From Hydractinia symbiolongicarpus (lineage: Eukaryota; Cnidaria; Hydrozoa; Anthoathecata; Hydractiniidae), in contig NC_079880.1 of assembly GCF_029227915.1 (NCBI RefSeq), positions 31,677,501 to 31,741,500 of the forward strand: a stretch of DNA of 64,000 bases. Reading direction: 5' to 3'. Made by a program: the position numbers and the translations under genes. Below are positions 9,631 to 17,274 of the stretch, piece after piece (position 1 is the stretch's first letter; every line of letters begins with the position of its first letter). Below the pieces are notes generated by a model, which did no database searches, was not told where the DNA came from, and saw only the letters and a list, made by a program, of their open reading frames with translations.

Positions 9631-10842
9631 TTAGTACTTCATGCTATGAAAACTACCATCTAAGATATTCAGTTGCGCGTCCATTATCAAGTACACGTGA
9701 CACCTGAAATCCCCAGTTTCATCAGCCTTTTTACTCATATGCAATGTGATGCCATCGCTTAGGCGTTGTAAAGTCCTTCCGCTACCATGCAGGGTAGCGT
9801 CGGGTGAGGCTGTGAAATCGACAAACAACGCATATCTTTCGTTGAAGAATTGCCCGATGGTCACGTTCGAGTGGTCTTTTGGAAGCATGGCATGGCTATA
9901 CAGTTCATTAGGCTCGCCCTCAACGGTGACGCTGATCTTCTCAATTTTTGGATTGTAAAAGACCTCATTCACACCAGCATAGGCCTTCACTTTCCCGGGG
10001 TCTACAAACAGTAGCAAGACGCCTTTGAGGCTTTTCACTGGAGTGCCAATTCGGAGGTTGTAGCTCGTGTCAGCCTTTTTAATGGTGACAACCTTACTGC
10101 GAAGTATCCGCTCATAGGGCAGGGCCAATATTGCATACCTTGACATCATGGCGCTTGCCAGGCCTTCTTGGGTGATCTTGTCAAACTCGAGCTTGATGTA
10201 GGTAATCTTGTACGCGGCATCAGCCGCCTTGGCCGCCGTAGATCCCAAGGCTGCTGTCCCTGCATCCTTTATAACGTCACCGTACGATGCGAGATGTAGG
10301 ACAAATTGGAGGCAGTCATGGAGCCCTGCCTGGTAAAGCGGCAAGTCTCTTGTCAGTTCAAACATCTTGCCCAGGGATACACAAAAAGCGTTCCCATACG
10401 CTGCAGCTATCGCCTTCTCTTTATCTGTCCCAACGTGGTCGCTGGGACTGACCTGTAGGGCTCTGTTGGTTCCGTCATTGGGATTTATCCCCTCTAGGAT
10501 GAGGTTGTTGTCACGATCGAATTTGGGTAACCCCAAGTCCCGGTACACTGCCAGGGAGTTGTAGTCGTTAATATTCTGTACCTCGTTCACCAGACTTTTG
10601 CCTATATTCGACACGATCGTACGCTTTGTATTGGTTCCCGACAGCGTCAGATCAAATAGAAGCTTGAGACTCCCTGGAAAGATGACATCATTCTGGGACA
10701 TATTTGGGATATCAACATACTGTTTCTGGCTGATCGTAGAGGGTATATGGTTTATCTCAACCCTCTGTTTCCGGCCCTTGATACCAAAAAGCTGCTTTGT
10801 CTCTGAGTAGGGGTCCAGAGTAGTTCTGAATACGTTACTCAT
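9631..10842 (-). CDS. Polinton major capsid protein (double jelly-roll type), possibly internally deleted
   Basis: An open frame of 403 codons from an ATG in TAAAATG context with a TATATAA word just upstream. It starts MSNVFRTTLDPYSE. It also contains blocks I associate with cnidarian Polinton capsid proteins: QNDVIFPGSLKLLFDLTL, FYNPKIEKISVTVEGEPNEL, ERYALFVDF, LHGSGR and HVYLIMDAQLNILDG. Polinton MCPs form the double jelly-roll capsomer related to those of adenovirus and virophages. The ORF is shorter than I expect (about 450-500 residues in relatives). The N-terminal third lacks the strand-rich segment usually following RTIVxNIGK, so an in-frame internal deletion is likely. It is divergent from the + strand gene at 11024. 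Confidence 0.85.
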   Translation of the reverse strand: MSNVFRTTLDPYSETKQLFGIKGRKQRVEINHIPSTISQKQYVDIPNMSQNDVIFPGSLKLLFDLTLSGTNTKRTIVSNIGKSLVNEVQNINDYNSLAVYRDLGLPKFDRDNNLILEGINPNDGTNRALQVSPSDHVGTDKEKAIAAAYGNAFCVSLGKMFELTRDLPLYQAGLHDCLQFVLHLASYGDVIKDAGTAALGSTAAKAADAAYKITYIKLEFDKITQEGLASAMMSRYAILALPYERILRSKVVTIKKADTSYNLRIGTPVKSLKGVLLLFVDPGKVKAYAGVNEVFYNPKIEKISVTVEGEPNELYSHAMLPKDHSNVTIGQFFNERYALFVDFTASPDATLHGSGRTLQRLSDGITLHMSKKADETGDFRCHVYLIMDAQLNILDGSFHSMKY

Positions 10843-11023
10843 TTTATTATATAGGGGATGTTTTAAATAAAGATGTCAATTAATCCAATTTTTTCACATG
10901 AAAATGATATTGGGGAGGAGGATAAAGGTGGTAGGGATGATAAATGATGTGATCCCCTATGATGATTTTCATTCTTTTTTATAGGGTGTAGATATTACTG
11001 GAGGGATATATAAAAAGAGGGGT
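10843..11023. promoter_or_regulatory. Divergent promoter region between capsid gene and coiled-coil gene
   Basis: AT-rich. It holds a TATATAA word beside the capsid start on the minus strand and TATATAAAAAG (about 11007-11017) just before the + strand gene. An imperfect inverted repeat (ATGAAAATGATATTGGGGA near 10898 against TCCCCTATGATGATTTTCAT near 10953) covers much of it. A 24-codon ORF at 10873-10947, with TAAAGATG at its start, may be the stump of a lost gene. Confidence 0.45.
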
Positions 11024-11676
11024 GTGGATTTACTAGCTGCTAGTAGCATTGTAAAACATTTGGGGGCAGATTTCGTGCGAGACATGGGTTTTAAGGAATA
11101 TATAACAACACCCAACAAAGGGGGTAAAGCAAGGGCCAAGAAGGTCATGCAGGATATAGCACATGAGATTGAGTATATTCAGATGGAATCGTTGGACGGG
11201 GCAGGTAAGGTAGACGAGGGCGATGAATGCGACGAAGGTGACAAAGTCTTGGAAAATATTAAAGAATTGGATAAAATCATAGCCCATACGGAAGACCTCC
11301 TGAGATGGATCACGGATCATGAAAGAAAAGGGCTTGACATCGAACTTCAAACGATAAAGGGTGCTTTGAAACTACACAGGGCGAAAATTGTGTGATACAA
11401 GGGCGAGATTACTAGGGTTGAGGTCAAGTTAAAAGATCTGAAGAAGCAGAAGGCCGGGGAGCAGGGTAACCCTGATAATGATAGGGATATAGAAAGGTTT
11501 AGGCTAAGATTAAAGATCTTAAGGTAAGAAGAAATTTAGAGATTGAATCACACGGTATACTATCCTCTAAAATATACTCCCAGCTGAATGCCATCAAGGA
11601 TACCCTAATGAAAATTGCCGCAGATGACACGTCCCTGCTCGAAAAGCTCACGAAGTACCCATACTACACCCCCTAG
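11024..11676 (+). pseudogene. Coiled-coil Polinton protein, broken
   Basis: The reading frame is open from 10985, but a TATA-like word at 11007 suggests translation began at 11024, where GTG now stands (a probable former ATG). The frame encodes LLAASSIVKHLGADFVRDMGF, an acidic segment and helices with heptad character up to a TGA at 11393-11395. It continues in phase past that stop, then shifts near 11510 and runs to a TAG at 11674-11676. It is predicted to be mostly alpha-helical. No function is recognised. Its stop overlaps by 4 bp the stop of the convergent gene at 11673. Confidence 0.55.
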
Positions 11677-12095
11677 GCAGACCTATTTAGCGCTGTGTAG
11701 TTGTCTGCACCAGACCCGATTAAGGATGCCTTGGTCCCTGCTTGTGATCCTACCAACAACACCACGTAGACGCGAATACTCTCACTTAGCTTGGTCAGAC
11801 CTTCTGATGTCAAACCCTGACTTGTGGGGATGATGAACTTTGCCCAATCCCCGTCAACTTGAGGCCACCATCTGCCATTGGTAAATGAGGACTTGACAGC
11901 CTTGAACTTGTACAGGCTATTTGGGTCTGCACCGTATTCCATACATACCTGGGCGTATCCGGAGGTTAAGTAGGGGTTTTTGTACTGTTCAAATCCATCA
12001 TCATAAGGCATGGTGACCTTCATTCTTGCCAGAACTTGACGCATGTGGTTATAGGTATGGAATTTGAAGATTGAGTTGACAAGGGGTATGTAGCC
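11673..12095 (-). pseudogene. C-terminal fragment of a Polinton virion-type protein, unknown
   Basis: Open in one frame from just after a TGA near 12098 to the stop at 11673; an internal ATG at 12044 leaves 123 codons. Notable segments are MPYDDGFEQYKNPYL, SGYAQVCMEYGAD, GRWWPQVDGDWAKFIIP and TKLSESIRVYVVLLVG. Beta-rich, Trp-containing composition and its place among late genes suggest a minor structural protein (the penton equivalent is one possibility), but I cannot prove this by eye. The expected 5' part is missing, since the divergent gene at 12124 starts right beside it, so a deletion has probably removed it. Confidence 0.5.
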
Positions 12096-12123
12096 TCACA
12101 ATGTGTATTCTCATAGAATAAAG

Positions 12124-12783
12124 ATGAGCGATATCAGCAAACTGTACCCGAGTTTGCCCAGTGCACCTACACAAAGTGCTGATATACCCGAGGATAGCCA
12201 GGTATTTAGGCTTAAAAGATTGAGGAAATAGAGCAATATCTGCGAAATGAAATCAAGGAGCGGAACAGGCTTGCAAAGAAATTTATAACGCATAACACGT
12301 GAATACGCTTTTGCGACCATGGTATGCTTGGCATAAACGTGATTAAATCCGGACTTGGCATCGGAGCCATGGCCTCCGCCCTGAGGTTTCCTTTGGTCAT
12401 AGGGGGGGGGACTTACTATTGCGGCCGGGATGGGGCAAGCAGGCCTTAGAAACGCTTCAAAAAGGCTCGGTGTCAAATTCAAGAAACATGAAGGTATAAG
12501 GCTACTCGCCGAATCGAAATTGAACTCTATTGTTGATCTGATCTCAAAGGCAATGGAAAACGGTGTAATTAGTGATTACGAGTACAGTCTGATCTCTCGA
12601 GAGAAGGAAAGATATATGCTGTTAAAAGAACAGCTGCGACAACGTTTTAACCGTATTGTCAAAGCTATCAATGAACAAGAGAGAGCCCAACTAATTGCGA
12701 AAGGAAAACAAGTGGGGAGGAAAGAGATTCAGAATGGTATTTTTAAAAACGTTCGACCTGCGCAGTATGCAAGCGGTATCTAG
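12124..12783 (+). pseudogene. Polinton protein with glycine-rich hydrophobic core, frameshifted
   Basis: ATG at 12124 in TAAAGATG context encodes MSDISKLYPSLPSAP. A frame change near 12220 leads into KIEEIEQYLRNEIKERNRL, another near 12310 into a glycine-rich hydrophobic stretch (LGINVIKSGLGIGAMA), and a last one before 12430. From there 117 codons are intact to 12783 (KKHEGIRLLAESKLNSIVDL and a charged helical tail). The order of an N-terminal Pro-rich start, coiled coil, hydrophobic Gly-rich segment and C-terminal helices matches a protein I remember as recurrent in cnidarian Polintons, of unknown role. The minus-strand frame covering the same bases is a shadow. Confidence 0.6.
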
Positions 12784-12866
12784 AGTCCCCATCCGAGTAG
12801 AGGCCCTAATTTGTATATTTAAAAGGCCTACAGGGTCTATTAAATATATGGTTTTTTAATCCTCGC
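12784..12866. other. AT-rich spacer between convergent genes
   Basis: The spacer contains an imperfect inverted repeat (GTAGAGGCC against GGCCTAC) and several TATTTA words. No gene is seen in it. Confidence 0.4.
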
Positions 12867-13478
12867 TCAGTAACAATTCAGGTCCTTATATCGACATTCT
12901 GTAATATGTACCTGGGGGTAGTAGTTTTTACCTTACACATACACCGATGAAATAGCCAGGATGGCACTGGCTTGGCAGGGCTCGTCGTAGGGTACTGGCA
13001 TACCATGGAATTTGGTTGCGATTGTATCCTTGTAGTATTTGAGTTTTGTGTTCACGTAACGGTCCTTTTTCCCAGGCTCTCTCGCGAATTGCTTAGATAT
13101 CAGCCCTTCAATCCTAGGCCAGGTTTGGCGATACTTCGCAACCCAATCGGGGTACTCTTCAAAATCAAAACTCATCGCTGGTACAGCATTGGCGTTGTAC
13201 CGGGTCACTCCATGCGGGGACGAGACTTTGGGCGTCTTTACCCTGAGGGCTACTACGAAGTCTCGTGTATGGTAGCCTGTAATATACCTTTGATCATTAC
13301 CTTCGTTAGCAGAGATAGCATCCGACACTGTCAGGTAGTCCACATTGATATCATTGATGTCTGTAAAGGTAACAGCAAATGAGTAGAATAATTTAGGGTT
13401 GACAAGCTCTTCCTCAAATCGTAGCATCTTCTTTATTGTAATCCGAACGACTTCGGAGAATTGCTTGTTATTGTACAT
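12867..13478 (-). CDS. Polinton protein of unknown function, late nonsense codon
   Basis: Starts at 13478 (MYNNKQFSEVVRITIKKM) and is open for 181 codons to a TAA at 12933-12935. The same frame then continues for about 20 codons, with similar composition (GKNYYPQVHITECRY), to a TGA at 12867-12869, so the present stop looks premature but removes only the tail. Features are GYHTRDFVVALRVKTP, PAMSFDFEEYPDWVAKY and KLKYYKDTIATKFHG. It is mixed alpha/beta, soluble, and has no signal or membrane segment. I recognise it only as a recurrent cnidarian Polinton gene. Its ATG overlaps the end of the zinc-ribbon gene by 11 bp. Confidence 0.6.
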
Positions 13479-13611
13479 ACGCAGCCACCCCCGTTATATA
13501 TGATGTATAACAATACCAACACAACAATTTACTATTTACCACAAACGGACGCCCGCAGGTACATCTATCATACTCGTCAAGTACCATTTCACAGTCCTTA
13601 CAGTGCTCCAT
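13468..13611 (-). CDS. 47-residue zinc-ribbon-like protein
   Basis: A 47-codon ORF starting in TAAATG context at 13611, 5 bp after the stop of the preceding minus-strand gene. It has three Cys pairs: CKDC near the start, CTC in the middle and CWYC near residue 35. That is a plausible small zinc-binding fold. Its stop overlaps the next gene's ATG (13468-13478). Tight spacing on both sides and the Cys pattern support a real gene despite its length. Possible roles (nucleic-acid or protein binding, transcription) are inference. Confidence 0.6.
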   Translation of the reverse strand: MEHCKDCEMVLDEYDRCTCGRPFVVNSKLLCWYCYTSYITGVAAYVQ

Positions 13612-13616
13612 TTATA

Positions 13617-13802
13617 TTATGATTGTAAGGTATAAAGACGAACCTCTAGGTCCTTAATCCTTCGCCCATTCTCCTTCTCCCTCTCCGATTCTTTCAATAT
13701 CGCTAAGGCCATTCGTGGGAGGGAGATACCAATACCAGCTATAAAGGTCATGACTACCGCAGTTCCAAATATATTGAATTTAGTTTGACAGCTGATGCAC
13801 AT
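13617..13802 (-). CDS. Small membrane protein with C-terminal charged helix
   Basis: A 61-codon ORF starting in TAAATG context at 13802. Residues about 8-35 are hydrophobic (FGTAVVMTFIAGIGISLP), followed by a highly charged helix (ESEREKENGRRIKDLEVRL) of coiled-coil type. CISC near the N-terminus may bind metal or form a disulphide. Spacing to the next gene is only 5 bp. Function is unknown; similar short ORFs occur, as far as I recall, in other cnidarian Polintons. Confidence 0.6.
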   Translation of the reverse strand: MCISCQTKFNIFGTAVVMTFIAGIGISLPRMALAILKESEREKENGRRIKDLEVRLYTLQS

Positions 13803-13828
13803 TTATTAGTAGTATTTTCTTTTCTTTT

Positions 13829-13853
13829 TATCCTACAACCTTGTTGTAGGATA
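13829..13853. terminator. Perfect 11-bp hairpin in an intergenic gap
   Basis: TATCCTACAAC-CTT-GTTGTAGGATA: 11-bp stem with a 3-nt loop, just after the end of the zinc-finger gene at 13863 (minus strand) and before the start at 13802. It is the strongest of three intergenic hairpins in this element. Confidence 0.45.
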
Positions 13854-13862
13854 ACATTGATT

Positions 13863-14262
13863 TCAATCCAACCCCAAAAATTCCTTTTGCGTCAAGTCAC
13901 ACCTAAATCTTCTGAGGTGTCTCCAGTCTGGAGCAGGCCTTTCCTTGTAGCGCCCTTTCAACAGCCACAGCGATATTTCGTACGCACTATCATACAACTT
14001 TCGCTCTTCCACGTAAGCCAAGCAGCACGCATCTCCACAAAAGTAGCCCTCGTACATGTACTCACCACCATCGCTCATATGGGCAGCCATGTTTTCCATC
14101 ACATGAAAAAACCCAGATTTCGTGCGGCGGATTGTATCTCATGGGGCACCTGACTTTGTCGCACAGTTCTACAGAGCACCAATAACAGAGTACCATTTCA
14201 TATATACATTCCAACAAGGTCCGAAGATTGCTGAGCTTTACTGTGCATGCGTTGGAGAACAT
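13863..14262 (-). pseudogene. FCS/VLTF3-like zinc-finger protein, frameshifted
   Basis: Two overlapping minus-strand frames (14062-14262 and 13863-14102) make up one gene with a frame change near 14090. The first carries LCYWCSVEL, then PMRYNPPHE; the second carries YEGYFCGDACCLAYVEE and a helical tail with WLLKGRYKERPAPDW. The order CxxC, then PxxYxPP, then GxFCxxxCxxAY matches the zinc-binding pattern of the poxvirus late transcription factor 3 (VLTF3-like) family and the related FCS/TRASH fingers, which occur in many large DNA viruses. If right, it would have been the element's late transcription factor. The family call rests on motif order only. The exact start is uncertain (ATGs at 14262 and about 14196). 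Confidence 0.55.
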
Positions 14263-14294
14263 ACCTTGTTATGCACCGCATGTGTTTGGGGCTT

Positions 14295-14347
14295 ATTTGT
14301 TTTATGATAGGGACTTTACCTTGTTATGCATGACTCAACACCGCATG
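14295..14347. repeat. Subterminal inverted repeat (right arm)
   Basis: Reverse complement of 2261-2313 with a few differences. With the insertion at 14412-19175 removed, it sits near the right end of the Polinton, mirroring the left arm. Confidence 0.75.
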
Positions 14348-14411
14348 ATAGGGACTTACCCCACTTGCGTATGATAGCACTGATGTTACTGCGCATGCGT
14401 TGGGGCTCATT

Positions 14412-14744
14412 TGTATGTAATGTAAAAAAAATTAGCAAAGGCGCTATTCTCGTGGTAATCCCTTACATGTTTCCGTTTTTTGAACATGTGACTTTGTGGT
14501 TATCATATGTTCGGTTTTTTGTTAATAATCCAATAACATTGGTGATATTGGTGTTAAGTTGTAGATACTAGCTAAATTGCGAGATCGTCAGTTGATTACT
14601 ACCGTCATCAGAATTTTCAGCCCCGTCCGGGTATGGACTAATCAATAATTCCTCGTGGTAGCGGTCCATGCTTTAGCAAGCATTCTCTATTAGCTAGGAG
14701 TATCAAATGTTGTAAAGTAGGTAAATGTTACTCACCATTTCCGT
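14412..14744 (+). repeat. PLE inverted repeat, left copy
   Basis: 333 bp, nearly identical (about 2% different by eye) to the reverse complement of 18843-19175. It begins TGTATGTAATG. It contains a CTGATGA word on the minus strand (14605-14611), the same strand as the RT. Confidence 0.9.
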
Positions 14745-15826
14745 TGCTAGCGTCAAATTCGCTTGAACTGAAGAGGTCGTTAGTCTGCATGATGAAAATT
14801 TATTTGGTTCAATAAAAAAACGTTATTTTGAATAGTGTTGTTACGTTCTTGTTTCTGTTGTAAGAGGTCGTTTTATGGCCATTCTCAGTCTTATATATTG
14901 CTTCGGTAGGGCCGTTTGAGGGTCGTTTTTATTTATTTATTTTTTATTTTTTATTGTTCAGTCTTGTAGTTGTCATAGAAACCGATGTTTAAACTGAATG
15001 TGCGCACAGATTTATAAACGCAATTTTATCTTCAAAGCGTTTCAAGGCAAGATAGTGCCCAGGTTTCTATCATTCGTGTATGCTTACTTGAATCCAGATG
15101 ATATGCCTATCACTTATTACACAGGTTTTCTGTGTTGTTAAGATAGTATAAGTCGTTATTATCAGTACTTCATCATTACATCCAACCTCGTTTCCAGTGC
15201 TACGAATATTTATTTGTAATCTATATCAGCCTTGTATGAAAAGTTAAATTCTAGCCATATGGTTCAGTGTTAAAGTTGTATTTTCAGGAACCCTTTTATG
15301 GGTTGTAATTGTGTAATTTATTGATTGATTTATTTAAAGTGGATGAGTGTAGTTGTCATAGAATTGAGAGTTTTTTAGTCAAACCGAATGTGAGTGCAGA
15401 TGGAAGATTTTGTCATGTTGTTATGGAAACGAGATTTTTTCTTCGTATCGTTTCACAGTATGGTAGTACCAAGGTTGTAACAGCTAACTTCTGCACCCAG
15501 TTATCTCTGCTTACACAGTTATCAAATATTATATATACACATGCACGTATTATGTTCATTTTCACGCGTATGTGAGTTTGTTATTAAGTTTTTGGTCATA
15601 AAATTACTTGGTTTTGTGTGTATTAATTAGTTTGTAAATTAATTTTACAACCAATTCCACAGGCTATGATATATATTTGGATATCAGACTAACAAATAAA
15701 ATGGCAAAACGCTAGCATGCAGTATTTTGCTAAAATATCAAAAAACTGTTTTGGGTGTAACAATTTTATTATGAAAATAATAAACTGAATGTTATACAAA
15801 TCGAATAAACGTAAAAATTATAAAAA
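14745..15826. other. PLE non-coding region downstream of the RT
   Basis: AT-rich sequence with scattered stops in all frames. I looked for a GIY-YIG nuclease continuation of the RT on the minus strand and found none. The ORF at 15309-15575 on the + strand looks like chance. Confidence 0.6.
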
Positions 15827-17269
15827 TTATATTGAAAGGCAGTGGTCAGCAGATCTCATCTTTGCTCTGATTAAATATTCCTGTATATTTTTATGCTTGG
15901 TGAAAGTCAAGAATGGTTTGGTTGGAAAAACGAGTCGCAGAGCAGGGTCGCTCTCAATTATAAACCAATACTTGTGTAGTATTCGTTTAAGCGTTGTAAA
16001 TTTTTCGTGGTAAGGTAAAATAAAAGGTAGAATGTGTTTGTCTTTGTTTTGGTCTCTGTCAGCATCACCACTATTGTCAGCGGTTCTGAACTGTATTCGT
16101 TTTTTATTAAACTTGTGCGTGGAGTTAGAAAGTACGTCTGATTGCTTTAATGTGGCGATTTTCCCGAATATTTCATCAACAAGCCTACCTTTGTATCCTC
16201 TGGTCAGCAAAATACTTTTAAGTTCATCGAGCTCACATTTTAAAATGCTATCTTGACTTGTTATCATGCGATAGCGGAGTGCTTGCGAATAAATTATACC
16301 CCTTTTGGTATGGTGAGGGTGATACGACGTAAAATGTAATAGTGCTCTGCTGTCAGTTGGTTTTATAAATAATTTGGTTTTAAGTTTTCTCGAGCGTTTA
16401 TCTAAATAGATAGTCCTATCCAAAAAACTAATTTCCTCTGTTGAATATTCATAGGTGAATTTTATTGTAGGGTGTATTGAATTTAGATATATGAAAAATT
16501 TGTGTAGTTCTTCTTCACTGTGTTCCCATATGAAGAATATGTCGTCTAGGAAACGAAGAAATATAGTGATTAAATTTGGAAACTTATCGAAAATAAACAC
16601 CTGCTCAAAAAGACCCAGGAATAATGATGCGTATGGTGGTGCCACCTTCGTACCCATGGCTGTGCCAAGTAACTGCAGATATATTTCATTTAGGAACATG
16701 AAATAGTTATTTTCCAGTATAAACGAAAACAACGTTCGTATTACATGTTCATTGGGTGTGAATGAAGGCAGTGTGTTTCTGTATTTTGTAATGAAATGAA
16801 TACACGCATCAACTCCTTCTTGATGAGGGATATTGGTGTAAAGTGAGGATACGTCTGCTGATACAAGTAAAACGTGTTCATTTTGTGCCGGTATGGTTTG
16901 TAACCGTTGTATTAGATGTTTGATGTCCTTTACATAGGATTTTAATTTTGGTAAGAGAGGTTGCAGGCAAAGATTTAAAAATTTTGAGATATTTTCAGTT
17001 ATAGAGTTAACGGCTGAAACTATTGGTCGTCCTGGAATGCCATCCTTATGAATTTTTGGCAGTATGTAAAATAGGGGCATTCTAGTGTTTTCAGGTGGTG
17101 TTATAAATTTGGCCGTGTTTTTGTTTATGTGGTGGTGACATAGAGAAATTTCTATGAAACTGTTGATATTAGTTTTAAGGTCTTTGCTAGGGTCAGTTTT
17201 CATTTTTGCGTAATATTTGTTGTTGGAGAGGTGGTCATAAACTTTTCTAATGTAGTCATCTTTACTCAT
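15827..17269 (-). CDS. Penelope-type reverse transcriptase ORF
   Basis: 480 codons, uninterrupted. PLE-RT hallmarks in order are AVVIM just before the ATG and SKDDYIRKVYDHL after it, PLFYILPKIHKDGIPGRPIVS, motif A VSADVSSLYTNIP, motif B GTAMGTKVAPPYASLFLG, motif C RFLDDIFFIW with both catalytic Asp, and the thumb region HYHPHHTKRG-like. The C-terminus ends shortly after NIQEYLIRAKM, where endonuclease-bearing relatives continue into a zinc-binding linker and GIY-YIG domain. The ATG is not the natural protein start: PLE-like sequence continues upstream of it in frame back to a TGA. The region normally lying between the N-terminal coil and AVVIM is missing, so the element was probably internally deleted. 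The catalytic core itself appears intact. Confidence 0.9.
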   Translation of the reverse strand: MSKDDYIRKVYDHLSNNKYYAKMKTDPSKDLKTNINSFIEISLCHHHINKNTAKFITPPENTRMPLFYILPKIHKDGIPGRPIVSAVNSITENISKFLNLCLQPLLPKLKSYVKDIKHLIQRLQTIPAQNEHVLLVSADVSSLYTNIPHQEGVDACIHFITKYRNTLPSFTPNEHVIRTLFSFILENNYFMFLNEIYLQLLGTAMGTKVAPPYASLFLGLFEQVFIFDKFPNLITIFLRFLDDIFFIWEHSEEELHKFFIYLNSIHPTIKFTYEYSTEEISFLDRTIYLDKRSRKLKTKLFIKPTDSRALLHFTSYHPHHTKRGIIYSQALRYRMITSQDSILKCELDELKSILLTRGYKGRLVDEIFGKIATLKQSDVLSNSTHKFNKKRIQFRTADNSGDADRDQNKDKHILPFILPYHEKFTTLKRILHKYWFIIESDPALRLVFPTKPFLTFTKHKNIQEYLIRAKMRSADHCLSI

Positions 17270-17274
17270 GATGA

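Noticed and set aside
12111-12482. A 123-codon minus-strand ORF with hydrophobic C-terminus
   Set aside because: It is the shadow of the + strand gene at 12124-12783, whose start, coiled-coil and C-terminal parts are recognisable despite frame changes.
12972-13382. A 136-codon + strand ORF
   Set aside because: Antisense to the minus-strand gene starting at 13478, which has gene-like composition, tight spacing and start overlap with the zinc-ribbon gene.
14745-15826. Telomeric-repeat tracts or a GIY-YIG domain downstream of the RT
   Set aside because: I looked for both and saw neither; the region is AT-rich with stops in all frames.
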